DNA of 48,474 bases from Methanobacteriota archaeon (GCA_002715725.1 PAZU01000034.1:1-48474), one strand, 5' to 3'; counted from the stretch's first letter, positions 7,003-13,281 are shown. Translations and numbers: made by a program. Notes: a model not told the origin generated them from the sequence alone.

Positions 7003-7215
7003 TTATTCGATTAGTGATTCTGATTCATGTTGCTGTGCAACAGAAACTTCACAAGGTTGATAGTACTCAGGCTTGTAAATCGTGCCTGTTACTGCTCCTA
7101 GGCTAGCCTCGAAGGGCTGAGTAATAGCAGCACATGAGTCACAATTAGCACCGAGTACTTCTTCTGTGATTGTTCCATCTGGTAGGAAGACAAATTTAAC
7201 TTGCGTTTGTTTCAT
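7003..7215 (-). CDS. DUF2997-like small protein
   Basis: 70 aa. FLPDGTITEEVLGANCDSC followed by LGAVTG resembles the short DUF2997 family found in cyanobacteria, where a PDG.I...V.G..G..C pattern precedes a conserved Thr/Leu segment. No function is known for the family. The assignment is by pattern memory. Confidence 0.55.
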   Translation of the reverse strand: MKQTQVKFVFLPDGTITEEVLGANCDSCAAITQPFEASLGAVTGTIYKPEYYQPCEVSVAQQHESESLIE

Positions 7216-7481
7216 GGAACCAAGGATTGAACAATGACTGATTTGTCTTTATTCATAGCTTGGATGCATTGGATTTCTGTACAAGCTTCTGATAGTTTTA
7301 ATATTTTCATATTTCCTCCTTTACCTTTAAGAAAAAGATAGGAGCGAACTCTGGGATCCATTGACCATGTCTCGGAAGGATTCTTGAAAGGGATCCAAGC
7401 ATGAAACTCGGTGTCGTCGATAGAAACTTTAACTCCAAGCCCCTCCCGAAGGAGGGATGTGGTGTGTTTAGCACGAGTCAT
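7212..7481 (-). CDS. hypothetical protein
   Basis: 89 aa (MTRAKHTTSLLREGLGVKVS...). Mixed alpha/beta; contains WIPFKNPSETWSMDPRVRSY. It overlaps its neighbours by 4 nt on both sides (ATGA), consistent with coupled translation. Unrecognised. Confidence 0.65.
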   Translation of the reverse strand: MTRAKHTTSLLREGLGVKVSIDDTEFHAWIPFKNPSETWSMDPRVRSYLFLKGKGGNMKILKLSEACTEIQCIQAMNKDKSVIVQSLVP

Positions 7482-7669
7482 AATTCAGCACCTATACCAG
7501 AGAAGATTTCCTTGACTGAATCTTTAATACTGCCTCCGTTGGAAACGTATTTTTCCATCTTGCTAACAAGTTTTTCCAATACTTGTGCTTCGTCGTATTG
7601 ACTGTCTTTGGCAATCTCAGTCAATAACGATTGTACTTTGGGGCTCACCTGATTCTTCACAAATGACAT
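7478..7669 (-). CDS. hypothetical helical protein
   Basis: 63 aa from ATG 7669-7667 (MSFVKNQVSPKVQSLLTEIA). The longer frame (to 7750) is rejected because that sequence is coded in the frame of 7617-7862. Helical, with an SNGGSIKDSVKEIFSGIG C-terminus. Overlaps the upstream gene by 53 nt. Confidence 0.6.
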   Translation of the reverse strand: MSFVKNQVSPKVQSLLTEIAKDSQYDEAQVLEKLVSKMEKYVSNGGSIKDSVKEIFSGIGAEL

Positions 7670-7862
7670 TGTGAATCGTGGTTGTGTTAAATGTTTCATC
7701 TTGACACTGGATGTTATAGGAGTCGAGGGTGTATGGGGGTGGAAAGTCACTTGTTATGGGCCAAGTATTGTCGTATTCCACCAATGTTTTGGTAGAAGTT
7801 TTAACAAAAGGCCATTTCTTGCTAAAAAGCAAAGAAAATTCAAAAACTTTGTGACTTTCCAT
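7617..7862 (-). CDS. hypothetical protein
   Basis: 81 aa from ATG 7862-7860 (MESHKVFEFSLLFSKKWPFV), 4 nt after the stop of the upstream gene. Beta-rich, with aromatic and Thr residues. The C-terminal 18 codons overlap the next gene. Unrecognised. Confidence 0.6.
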   Translation of the reverse strand: MESHKVFEFSLLFSKKWPFVKTSTKTLVEYDNTWPITSDFPPPYTLDSYNIQCQDETFNTTTIHNVICEESGEPQSTIVID

Positions 7863-7866
7863 AGGT

Positions 7867-8556
7867 TTAGTCTTCAATGATGTTCTCAGTTTGCACTTCG
7901 GACTTGAGGTAGTCAACGTAAGCAATACCTACTGATGTAACATGCTTCTGAATTGTGTCCTGACGGATGGGTTCTCTGCATCCAAGCCTGCCTGCTGCAT
8001 AAACTTGACCGTCGATATACATATCAAGAAGCTTTTTGAAGTGTGGATTTAAGCGATCTCCAGCTTCACGTACACGTTTAGCATGCTCTGTTTCATTGCG
8101 AGCTGCATTCCTTCGAGCCTGTGGTGGTCTAACCCCTGCTCTAGGTACACCATTTCTTACTGGTTGGGCAGTTGCAGTAATACTGTCTGCATCTCCCCAT
8201 CCTTCGGTAGGGAAAGGTGTTGGTAGGAACGGAGCACTTTCTTCCACCTCTTGGTGGCTTTCTTGTTTGATGTAGTCAAATATGAGCATGGAACACTTGT
8301 ATCTCTCATCGTATTGGATGCGAGTAGTGTATCCAAGTCCTGCGATGGGTGTGCCGTCAACACTGAAGGGTTGCCCAGCTTTGACATGGTCTTTGACGCT
8401 TTCGGGGAAGCTGACGGAGCATTCTCCCCCTCCTCCGTTTTTGGCTGGGGCGTTGTAATAGGCATAGTGGATGCCGTCTTGCCTCTGAGCTGGCTTGGCG
8501 CTGAGCTGGGGGTTCGAGGTGAAGAAGAAGACGGAGGTCGGAGTGGTGGTAACCAT
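7867..8556 (-). CDS. hypothetical protein, possibly C-terminal part of a frameshifted gene
   Basis: 229 aa. The N-terminal 95 residues look globular (GIHYAYYNAPAKNGGGGECS, then YERYKCSMLIFDYIKQ), followed by a Pro-rich linker and a basic helical C-terminus (RNAARNETEHAKRVREAGDR). The only available ATG follows A/T-rich sequence without a ribosome site and lies about 200 nt inside the 8157-8753 ORF. Either it is translated from this internal start or it is joined to the upstream frame by a frameshift. Confidence 0.65.
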   Translation of the reverse strand: MVTTTPTSVFFFTSNPQLSAKPAQRQDGIHYAYYNAPAKNGGGGECSVSFPESVKDHVKAGQPFSVDGTPIAGLGYTTRIQYDERYKCSMLIFDYIKQESHQEVEESAPFLPTPFPTEGWGDADSITATAQPVRNGVPRAGVRPPQARRNAARNETEHAKRVREAGDRLNPHFKKLLDMYIDGQVYAAGRLGCREPIRQDTIQKHVTSVGIAYVDYLKSEVQTENIIED

Positions 8557-8753
8557 TTTATGGAAAAATGTGATGGAATAAAAAGATCCACGATTGTATA
8601 TAGGTCACGTAGGCTGTAAACCACAGACTGACCTACTTTTAAATCGGGGAATAGTTCAGGGATGAACTTCATAGCCTCTTGTGAGACTGGAGTAAGAGTA
8701 ACTTCACTGGCTCCTTTGGTTGTAGACGCAAAGAAGTCATATTGTTCACTCAT
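8157..8753 (-). CDS. hypothetical protein, 5' part credible, 3' part overlaps 7867-8556
   Basis: 198 aa. The first 65 residues (MSEQYDFFASTTKGASEVTL through FIPSHFSIKW) look like ordinary protein and are the only coding option for 8557-8753. The remaining 133 residues, in a frame overlapping the 7867-8556 gene for 400 nt, are Pro/Ser/Lys-rich and may be a shadow. The true product may therefore be a short protein, a genuine overlap, or the 5' half of a frameshifted gene. Confidence 0.5.
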   Translation of the reverse strand: MSEQYDFFASTTKGASEVTLTPVSQEAMKFIPELFPDLKVGQSVVYSLRDLYTIVDLFIPSHFSIKWLPPLRPPSSSSPRTPSSAPSQLRGKTASTMPITTPQPKTEEGENAPSASPKASKTMSKLGNPSVLTAHPSQDLDTLLASNTMRDTSVPCSYLTTSNKKATKRWKKVLRSYQHLSLPKDGEMQTVLLQLPNQ

Positions 8754-9436
8754 TCAACTCTCCATTGGCGCTCTTGGATGAATTCAACTCCTTCATATGA
8801 TGGTGGTTCTGTCTTGTTCTTTTGAGCTGCTTTGAAAGCATCTTTGAGTGATTGTTTGTTGACTGTTGTTTTAGTCCTTTTGAATTCATCTGGCAAACTA
8901 TCAGGATCGCATAAGTATTCGTCAACATGCACTGATGAGGTGATCATGGATTTAATAGTATGCATAGGCAATCTGTAGTTAGTTAATTTGTTGTCATCGT
9001 TAATGATTGTTCTAAACAATCTGATGACTAACTCCTGTAACCGATGAGCCTTAGTTAACTCTGGGATAGCTAGCTTCTTCAGCCTGTCTGCTTCTGCTTT
9101 CTTTGCATTAGCCATTGCTATCAAAGCAAACGAGAAGTTAAGTAGGTCTGTAGCCTTGTTCTCGAAATTCTCCTTATCTGCTAGATATACTTCAATCGCA
9201 CTGACTGCTGTCTGCCTCTTAACAGGATCGTCACTCTCCAGATCAACTATTGCTTGGTCTAGGGCTTTGAGTGAGATCTGATGTTGCAGAGCTAAGTCGA
9301 ATGAGCTGATTCGGTGCCTTAGTTCTTTCGATAGTACCTTCGAAGTAGTCACTGGAGTAGATGTTGAGGCAGTGGTTTCCTGCGTCGATTTCACAGTCGA
9401 AGTCTTCGACCCAGGCGAGGTTTGTTTTGAGGTCAT
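8750..9436 (-). CDS. hypothetical helical protein
   Basis: 228 aa from ATG 9436-9434. The N-terminus is Ser/Thr-rich low complexity where it overlaps the 9243-9500 gene; from about residue 45 it is strongly helical (LRHRISSFDLALQHQISLKA; then AMANAKKAEADRLKKLAIPE), with a basic C-terminus. It overlaps the next gene by 4 nt (ATGA). Coiled-coil-like character but no recognised family. The real start could lie downstream at an alternative codon. Confidence 0.65.
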   Translation of the reverse strand: MTSKQTSPGSKTSTVKSTQETTASTSTPVTTSKVLSKELRHRISSFDLALQHQISLKALDQAIVDLESDDPVKRQTAVSAIEVYLADKENFENKATDLLNFSFALIAMANAKKAEADRLKKLAIPELTKAHRLQELVIRLFRTIINDDNKLTNYRLPMHTIKSMITSSVHVDEYLCDPDSLPDEFKRTKTTVNKQSLKDAFKAAQKNKTEPPSYEGVEFIQERQWRVE

Positions 9437-9500
9437 GAATAAATAGGCGTTTGAAGTCGCCACGAAAGGGGTTAATTGTATACCGATCTTCAGGATGCAT
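9243..9500 (-). CDS. hypothetical protein, long overlap with next gene
   Basis: 85 aa from ATG 9500-9498 (MHPEDRYTINPFRGDFKRLF). The sequence through NHCLNIYSSDYFEG looks like a real small globular protein; the last 25 residues overlap low-complexity sequence of the 8750-9436 gene in a different frame. Its start overlaps the stop of 9490-9666. Confidence 0.55.
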   Translation of the reverse strand: MHPEDRYTINPFRGDFKRLFIHDLKTNLAWVEDFDCEIDAGNHCLNIYSSDYFEGTIERTKAPNQLIRLSSATSDLTQSPRPSNS

Positions 9501-9666
9501 AAAGTTTCCTGTTGATTGTGTTAATGAGTGTTTCAATCTTTCCTTGATTTTTTGAGTCTCCCGAAGATCGTAAAGTTGCTTGAGATTGTTTGATGGCATC
9601 AATAAGTTCAAGCAGGTGTTGACTGCGTGGACTATCCGCAACAGGATTACATTCATTTATATTCAT
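9490..9666 (-). CDS. hypothetical small helical protein
   Basis: 58 aa, ATG 9666-9664, stop TGA 9492-9490. Opens MNINECNPVADSPRSQHLLE and continues as an amphipathic helix to KIETLINTINRKLYAS. It overlaps the next start (9500), typical of coupling here. Unrecognised. Confidence 0.55.
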   Translation of the reverse strand: MNINECNPVADSPRSQHLLELIDAIKQSQATLRSSGDSKNQGKIETLINTINRKLYAS

Positions 9667-9764
9667 AATTAAATATGCTGCTTGCGAATGATGCCGCAGA
9701 AATCAAGGATTGGGTAGAGCTGGCGCTGTCATGTCAGCAGAACGACAACACCAGCATCATTTGG
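9667..9764. other. 98-base noncoding gap
   Basis: No ORF. Contains an interrupted inverted repeat GCTGG...CCAGC (minus strand) around a GCTG-N6-CAGC dyad near 9726-9739, possibly a transcript-processing or attenuating hairpin between the first gene of this operon (9765-10178) and the rest. No T-run follows it. Confidence 0.35.
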
Positions 9765-10178
9765 TTACGCGGTTGCTTGCACGTCAACAACGTCTTCAGA
9801 CTCAGCATTGTTGATCTCTAGATCTAACTTCTGACGTCTGAGTTCTTCCTCGGCTTTGTTGATAGCACGTAGCTTTGCTCTTGCTGCAATCTCCTCGGCT
9901 GAGTATGTAATCTTCTGTGGATTACCATTCTCATCACGACCCCAACCAATTGACTTGGCTGAGTATGTCTTGCCGTCAACAGAACATGTGTTGGTTGGAT
10001 CTTCATTGGCAACAAATTCAGCAAGCGTGTCAGATCTTGCACCAAGAGTGATGTGATCTTCCATGCAGGCTTTGGTGTGCCTGTTACGGCAGAAACCGAC
10101 TGATATTAAACCAGTCTTATTAAATACGTCTGGTCTGATGAAGAACGAGAACGATTTAGTACCCAAGTGTAGGGTCAT
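9765..10178 (-). CDS. hypothetical protein, start coupled to a leader ORF
   Basis: 137 aa from ATG 10178-10176 (MTLHLGTKSFSFFIRPDVFN). A beta-rich N-terminus with Cys residues (FCRNRHTKACMEDHITLG) is followed by a charged helical C-terminus (AEEIAARAKLRAINKAEEEL). A longer TTG-initiated frame to 10214 is possible but the ATG overlaps the stop of a 15-codon leader ORF. First full gene of the 6688-10178 operon downstream of dyad copy 3. Confidence 0.7.
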   Translation of the reverse strand: MTLHLGTKSFSFFIRPDVFNKTGLISVGFCRNRHTKACMEDHITLGARSDTLAEFVANEDPTNTCSVDGKTYSAKSIGWGRDENGNPQKITYSAEEIAARAKLRAINKAEEELRRQKLDLEINNAESEDVVDVQATA

Positions 10179-10222
10179 AGGTGTGTGGTAGTTGTGAACA
10201 GAAGATCTACGCAATAATACAT
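10175..10222 (-). CDS. candidate leader peptide
   Basis: 15 codons (MYYCVDLLFTTTTHL) from an ATG located just after dyad copy 3, exactly where the other dyads place a start codon. Its TGA overlaps the ATG of 9765-10178 (ATGA). The run of four Thr codons followed by His-Leu is attenuator-like, but there is no terminator between it and the gene, so a coupling role is more likely. Confidence 0.35.
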   Translation of the reverse strand: MYYCVDLLFTTTTHL

Positions 10223-10226
10223 AAAA

Positions 10227-10246
10227 TGCATTGTTGAATTAGATCA
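10227..10246 (-). promoter_or_regulatory. start-proximal dyad, copy 3
   Basis: On the + strand TGCATT, GTTGAATT, AGATCA: invariant core, degenerate distal arm. Sits 4 nt upstream of the leader ORF start and next to a hairpin with an A/T run at 10249-10275. Confidence 0.7.
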
Positions 10247-10248
10247 CC

Positions 10249-10275
10249 AAAAAAATACACCTAATATAGGTGTAT
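10249..10275 (-). terminator. hairpin with T-run before dyad copy 3
   Basis: ATACACC (10255-10261) / GGTGTAT (10269-10275) with a 7-nt loop; on the minus strand it is followed by seven T. It would stop transcripts running antisense through the 10294-11251 genes. The loop contains TAATAT, so it could also be an operator over a rightward -10 element for the gene at 10294. Confidence 0.6.
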
Positions 10276-10293
10276 CAATGGAAATTTTAGGGC

Positions 10294-10899
10294 GTGAACA
10301 TTAATCCACAGACTCGACTTAATCAGTTGCAACAGGCTATTAATAAAAGGTATTTAGCTGCTCAGAATGCTATACCTTCTGTTGGTCAGGCTGATGCTTC
10401 AGTTGCCCAAGCTTTGCGTGACGCAGGTGCAAACGTTAGTAACTTTGGTGCCAACAGAATTAATGCTCGGATTCAGGCTGCTACGGATGAGTTGATAGGA
10501 GAACAGGACAGACAACGTCTTGCAGAAGCAATTGTCGCAAGACAGAGTAGGAATCCTGTTCGGATGATTACTAATCCAGACGCTTTCTCAGCAGATGCTA
10601 AGGCAGTCTTGTCTCAAGTACAGCCAGGAGATAGAGCTTCTATCCAAGCGGCTTTACAAAATATACCTAACACCAGAGCAGATATAGCAGGAGCAGTGGG
10701 TGACGCTTTGACATTTTTAGGAGGATCTCCAGATCAAAGGACAGCGTCATTTAGACAAGCCCAAGTAGCCAGAGCAGGTGTAGCTGGTGTAGCGGGAGGT
10801 TCCGCTTTAACTGCAGCAGGTTCAGGATTACTTGACCTCATGGCTTATGTAGAGAGTACAGAGCAGCAAATTGTTGACAGAGCAAACACTTTAGTATGA
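10294..10899 (+). CDS. putative virion-associated Ala/Gly-rich helical protein
   Basis: 201 aa from GTG. Gln/Ala-rich helices (RLNQLQQAINKRYLAAQNAI; QRLAEAIVARQSRN) lead to a C-terminal Gly/Ala hydrophobic segment GVAGVAGGSALTAAGSGLL. The composition matches the proteins of the 14.6-26.6 kb block (membrane-active, small-residue-rich helices) rather than the surrounding leftward genes, so a minor virion or ejection protein is a reasonable guess. No family recognised. Confidence 0.7.
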   Translation: MNINPQTRLNQLQQAINKRYLAAQNAIPSVGQADASVAQALRDAGANVSNFGANRINARIQAATDELIGEQDRQRLAEAIVARQSRNPVRMITNPDAFSADAKAVLSQVQPGDRASIQAALQNIPNTRADIAGAVGDALTFLGGSPDQRTASFRQAQVARAGVAGVAGGSALTAAGSGLLDLMAYVESTEQQIVDRANTLV

Positions 10900-11051
10900 T
10901 CAAAAATCCAACTCCTGCTGAATGTGACATGGCAAGAAAGATCTTATATTCCATGGAGGCTCATGGGAATACTCATTCTTCTGCCTATATATCTCAGCAG
11001 GAGACTGTTCGGATTTGTCAAATAAGAGAGGAAAAAGAGTGGACGACCTAA
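10896..11051 (+). CDS. hypothetical small protein
   Basis: 51 aa, ATG 10896-10898 overlapping the stop of the preceding gene (ATGA), stop TAA 11049-11051. Opens MIKNPTPAECDMARKILYSM and ends RICQIREEKEWTT. Coupled position and continuous coding support it. Unrecognised. Confidence 0.5.
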   Translation: MIKNPTPAECDMARKILYSMEAHGNTHSSAYISQQETVRICQIREEKEWTT

Positions 11052-11251
11052 GATTTGCAGGAGAATTATTTGATCTCGACCTGAGGAAAGGTTTAAAGAA
11101 TAGCAATTTAGATAGCCTACGTAGAGGCTTTCGTAGTGACAAGCTAATACCTTCTTTACAGAAGACGTTTAACGAGATGTCTCCTGAAAATAGCGAGCCT
11201 GAATATACACTGTCAGGCAGTTATCAACCTGAAGTGGCATATGGGCTTTAA
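11015..11251 (+). CDS. hypothetical basic protein
   Basis: 78 aa from TTG (SNKRGKRVDDLRFAGELFDL...). Basic N-terminus, acidic/polar C-terminus. It overlaps the previous small ORF by 37 nt and the convergent 11248-11640 gene by 4 nt. Unrecognised; the TTG start is uncertain. Confidence 0.5.
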   Translation: MSNKRGKRVDDLRFAGELFDLDLRKGLKNSNLDSLRRGFRSDKLIPSLQKTFNEMSPENSEPEYTLSGSYQPEVAYGL

Positions 11252-11640
11252 GATTTAGTCTTCTTAAGAAAAGTACCGTCAGGCTTTTGTAGACGTCCAG
11301 TCTTGGTCTTGCCGACCCAATAGTCTTCTCTTCTAAAACTGTATAGATATTCAATAATTTGCATAAATGGCTTGTTCTTCTTTGCCCAAGACTCGTACCT
11401 AGCTGCTAGCTTCTTGATCTGCCAAAGGAAGCGAACAATAGGAGGTAAAAGCTTATGGCAAAGTTCTTGAGTGAAGCGAGCCATGAAATAACAGACAAAA
11501 AGAAATTGAGTAGAGAAATTTAAGAAGGATTCTTTGAAATTTTCGTACTTATTACTAGTGTCGTAGTTTGTTGGGTCATAGTCAACCAGTTCACCGGGCT
11601 GAACAGGTGCAATGTCCCACTTGGAATTAGGTGGTGTCAT
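11248..11640 (-). CDS. hypothetical protein with hydrophobic segment
   Basis: 130 aa. A polar N-terminus (MTPPNSKWDIAPVQPGELVD) precedes an aromatic hydrophobic stretch FSTQFLFVCYFMARFTQEL (about residues 42-60) and a very basic C-terminus. It could be a single-pass or peripheral membrane protein with a cytoplasmic basic tail. It is the left-most member of the dyad-cassette array; its start is 20 nt from dyad copy 4. Confidence 0.6.
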   Translation of the reverse strand: MTPPNSKWDIAPVQPGELVDYDPTNYDTSNKYENFKESFLNFSTQFLFVCYFMARFTQELCHKLLPPIVRFLWQIKKLAARYESWAKKNKPFMQIIEYLYSFRREDYWVGKTKTGRLQKPDGTFLKKTKS

Positions 11641-11660
11641 TTGAATAGTAAGTAGGAGGA

Positions 11661-11680
11661 CGCACTGTTGAGTTAGTGCA
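11661..11680 (-). promoter_or_regulatory. start-proximal dyad, copy 4
   Basis: On the + strand CGCACT, GTTGAGTT, AGTGCA. Both inner arm bases differ from the consensus TGCAGT...ACTGCA in a compensatory way (GCACT pairs with AGTGC), which argues that the pairing itself is conserved. Confidence 0.8.
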
Positions 11681-11682
11681 AT

Positions 11683-11708
11683 AAAAAAGCCCCACCCGAA
11701 GGTGGAGC
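11683..11708 (-). terminator. intrinsic terminator between cassettes
   Basis: Minus strand: GCTCCACC, TTCG loop, GGTGGGGC, then six T, ending directly at dyad copy 4. Ends the 11716-12158 cassette. Confidence 0.85.
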
Positions 11709-11715
11709 TGTGTAT

Positions 11716-11892
11716 CTATATGTGGGATTCATCAAGAGTGTCGTCTTCCATTAGACAGCTTGCGGCATAACCTTCTCTGTCTGGAATCTCGTCTTCTTCA
11801 TAAAGACTAGTAGTTAGGTGAGTACCTATTTGAACTGTCTTGCAGGGGTTGGCCTTCATAGGAAAGCCTTCGAAGCCACGTCGGTCACTCAT
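11716..11892 (-). CDS. hypothetical small acidic protein
   Basis: 58 aa, ATG 11892-11890, stop TAG 11718-11716. Opens MSDRRGFEGFPMKANPCKTV and ends in acidic sequence (CLMEDDTLDESHI). Start overlaps the stop of 11889-12158 (ATGA); a terminator follows. Second gene of a two-gene cassette. Confidence 0.6.
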   Translation of the reverse strand: MSDRRGFEGFPMKANPCKTVQIGTHLTTSLYEEDEIPDREGYAASCLMEDDTLDESHI

Positions 11893-12158
11893 GATTTCAC
11901 CTTCTGTTGCTGCTTAGCATACTGCTTTAACTTGGTCTCACAGTTATCAAGTTCACGAACCTTATCATCTGTATGTGAAAAGTAGCATTCGATAGCTCTA
12001 ATCATTTCACTATGTACACGTTCCAATCCTCTTGCATTAGATCGCTGCATAGCATCTATGAGTAGTAAGGCTTCTTTGGCTGACACATGACCAAATGGAA
12101 TCAAGGTTTCGGTGGACTGACCAGGCTGTGGCTGACCAGTTATGTCGTTGTAGTGCAT
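11889..12158 (-). CDS. hypothetical helical protein
   Basis: 89 aa (MHYNDITGQPQPGQSTETLI...), helical from residue 27 (AKEALLLIDAMQRSNARGLE) with a coiled-coil-like C-terminus (RELDNCETKLKQYAKQQQKV). Its ATG follows dyad copy 5 within 1 nt, with no Shine-Dalgarno. Unrecognised. Confidence 0.65.
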   Translation of the reverse strand: MHYNDITGQPQPGQSTETLIPFGHVSAKEALLLIDAMQRSNARGLERVHSEMIRAIECYFSHTDDKVRELDNCETKLKQYAKQQQKVKS

Positions 12159-12159
12159 G

Positions 12160-12179
12160 ACCAGTGTTGAGTTGGAGCA
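12160..12179 (-). promoter_or_regulatory. start-proximal dyad, copy 5 (degenerate arms)
   Basis: On the + strand ACCAGT, GTTGAGTT, GGAGCA. The GTTGAGTT core and spacing are kept but the arms do not pair, the most diverged copy. It is still sandwiched between a terminator and a start codon. Confidence 0.65.
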
Positions 12180-12181
12180 AT

Positions 12182-12211
12182 AAAAAAGCCACCCAGCCGA
12201 AGCTAGGTGGC
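12182..12211 (-). terminator. intrinsic terminator between cassettes
   Basis: Minus strand stem GCCACC/GGTGGC with inner GCT/AGC pairs and a tetraloop, followed by six T, directly before dyad copy 5. Confidence 0.85.
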
Positions 12212-12218
12212 ATATAAG

Positions 12219-12665
12219 TTACTTAGTGACAGGCTTGTCAAGACTAGATCTGATGATCTTGTAACTCTTAACTCTAAGAGCCTTGTACTGAGACTTCATG
12301 TAGCCTCCCATTAACTGTGGGTTAGAGGAAGGAACCCAGAAGCCTTTTAAGGCAACTTTGACCCACTGGCCTTTTTCTGAGTGCTTGGCTTGTAAATCAA
12401 GCAACTCTTGGGCTAGTGGAATACCGTTGTCACTAGCAATGAAGTTGTCGACAGGTAAGTCGATATTGATCTTCTGATCATTGAAGGTGTCAGTAGAACT
12501 GCAGCTAAGGAAGCCTTTGGCTTGGCGCTTAGCATTTTCACCTTGTCCAATCCACTCCTGTGTGTTCTTGAGCAGACCGACGATAACGACGTCATCATCG
12601 ATACGCTCTGGAGTAGCAGCCTTGGCGGATGCTTTTACAGGAGTTTTAGTTGGAGTTGCAACCAT
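12219..12665 (-). CDS. hypothetical protein, possible OB-like fold
   Basis: 148 aa from ATG 12665-12663 (MVATPTKTPVKASAKAATPE), chosen over the longer frame because the extra codons would read through the dyad and terminator. A Lys/Ala/Pro-rich tail of about 20 residues leads into a beta-rich domain (DDVVIVGLLKNTQEWIG ... KGQWVKVALKGFWVPSSNPQ) ending basic. The basic tail plus beta domain could be a nucleic-acid-binding protein; this is inference. Confidence 0.65.
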   Translation of the reverse strand: MVATPTKTPVKASAKAATPERIDDDVVIVGLLKNTQEWIGQGENAKRQAKGFLSCSSTDTFNDQKINIDLPVDNFIASDNGIPLAQELLDLQAKHSEKGQWVKVALKGFWVPSSNPQLMGGYMKSQYKALRVKSYKIIRSSLDKPVTK

Positions 12666-12688
12666 TTTTAGGTGGTGATAGAGAACAA

Positions 12689-12708
12689 TGCAGTGTTGAA
12701 TTACTGCA
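12689..12708 (-). promoter_or_regulatory. start-proximal dyad, copy 6 (perfect arms)
   Basis: On the + strand TGCAGT, GTTGAATT, ACTGCA: a perfect 6-bp inverted repeat around the 8-nt core. The start codon of 12219-12665 lies 23 nt further, after a CCACC stretch. Confidence 0.85.
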
Positions 12709-12710
12709 AT

Positions 12711-12743
12711 AAAAAGACCCCCACCAGCTAGAGCTGGCAGGGG
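12711..12743 (-). terminator. intrinsic terminator between cassettes
   Basis: Minus strand stem CCAGCT/AGCTGG extended by CCCC/GGGG, followed by a T-rich run, directly before dyad copy 6. Confidence 0.8.
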
Positions 12744-12762
12744 ATACATGGGGTAGGACGAC

Positions 12763-12942
12763 CTACTCGAGGAAGGCGGCTGGGTCGATACCGAAGGAAC
12801 GAGCTCGGAGGGCTACAGCAGACCTGTAGTTAAACTCGTCAGTGGTACCAACACTTGCCGCATAATTACTGGTAGCTCTAAGAAGGGAAGACAAAGCGTG
12901 ATCCTCTTGAGCAAGATACTCAGAAATTAAATCGTTAACCAT
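12763..12942 (-). CDS. hypothetical small protein
   Basis: 59 aa, ATG 12942-12940, stop TAG 12765-12763. Opens MVNDLISEYLAQEDHALSSL, helical, ending RARSFGIDPAAFLE. Bounded by terminator and dyad on both sides, so it is a one-gene cassette. Unrecognised. Confidence 0.65.
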   Translation of the reverse strand: MVNDLISEYLAQEDHALSSLLRATSNYAASVGTTDEFNYRSAVALRARSFGIDPAAFLE

Positions 12943-12963
12943 GGTGGTGGATAGAGAGAATAA

Positions 12964-12983
12964 TGCAGTGTTGAGTTACTGCA
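12964..12983 (-). promoter_or_regulatory. start-proximal dyad, copy 7 (perfect arms)
   Basis: On the + strand TGCAGT, GTTGAGTT, ACTGCA: perfect 6-bp arms. Start of 12763-12942 follows 21 nt downstream after CCACCACC. Confidence 0.85.
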
Positions 12984-12985
12984 CT

Positions 12986-13030
12986 AAAAATTCCCCCGAC
13001 CGACCTGAAGACCAGACCGACCGAGGGGAA
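12986..13030 (-). terminator. intrinsic terminator between cassettes
   Basis: Outer stem TTCCCC/GGGGAA with a GC-rich interior containing repeated GACCGACC, followed on the minus strand by five T before dyad copy 7. Confidence 0.7.
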
Positions 13031-13060
13031 CGTAGTGGATAAGGGGTAGTACTGATGTAC

Positions 13061-13216
13061 TTAAGCAGATAACTGAACCAAATCAACGAGATGACTAGGT
13101 TTGTTAGGTCCGCACAGGACGACCTCAAGCAAGAATGCTTCAGACTCTGCATCCTCTCTAGATCGATGGAAGCTAGAAAACTTCCTATCTAGGATGACTG
13201 CCCACAACTCATTCAT
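13061..13216 (-). CDS. hypothetical small protein
   Basis: 51 aa, ATG 13216-13214 (MNELWAVILDRKFSSFHRSR), stop TAA 13063-13061. The start directly follows dyad copy 8. The MNELWAVILDRKFSSF...EDAESEAFLLEVV pattern suggests a small beta-alpha domain. One-gene cassette; unrecognised. Confidence 0.65.
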   Translation of the reverse strand: MNELWAVILDRKFSSFHRSREDAESEAFLLEVVLCGPNKPSHLVDLVQLSA

Positions 13217-13218
13217 AA

Positions 13219-13238
13219 TGCACTGTTGAGTTACTACA
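13219..13238 (-). promoter_or_regulatory. start-proximal dyad, copy 8
   Basis: On the + strand TGCACT, GTTGAGTT, ACTACA. ATG follows the right arm after 2 nt. Confidence 0.75.
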
Positions 13239-13240
13239 TT

Positions 13241-13274
13241 AAAAAACCCCCATCCAGGAAGACCTAGACAGGGG
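13241..13274 (-). terminator. intrinsic terminator between cassettes
   Basis: Minus strand stem CCCC...GGGG with inner CCT/AGG pairs, followed by six T before dyad copy 8. Confidence 0.75.
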
Positions 13275-13281
13275 CTTTGGG

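Noticed and set aside
8505-8520. GGGTTCGAGG resembling a tRNA T-loop
   Set aside because: No acceptor or anticodon stem around it and it lies within coding sequence. No tRNA gene was found in the window.
8251-8619. 122-aa plus-strand ORF opposite 7867-8753
   Set aside because: Lies antisense to two better ORFs, low-complexity Gly/Val/Ser content, no regulatory context.
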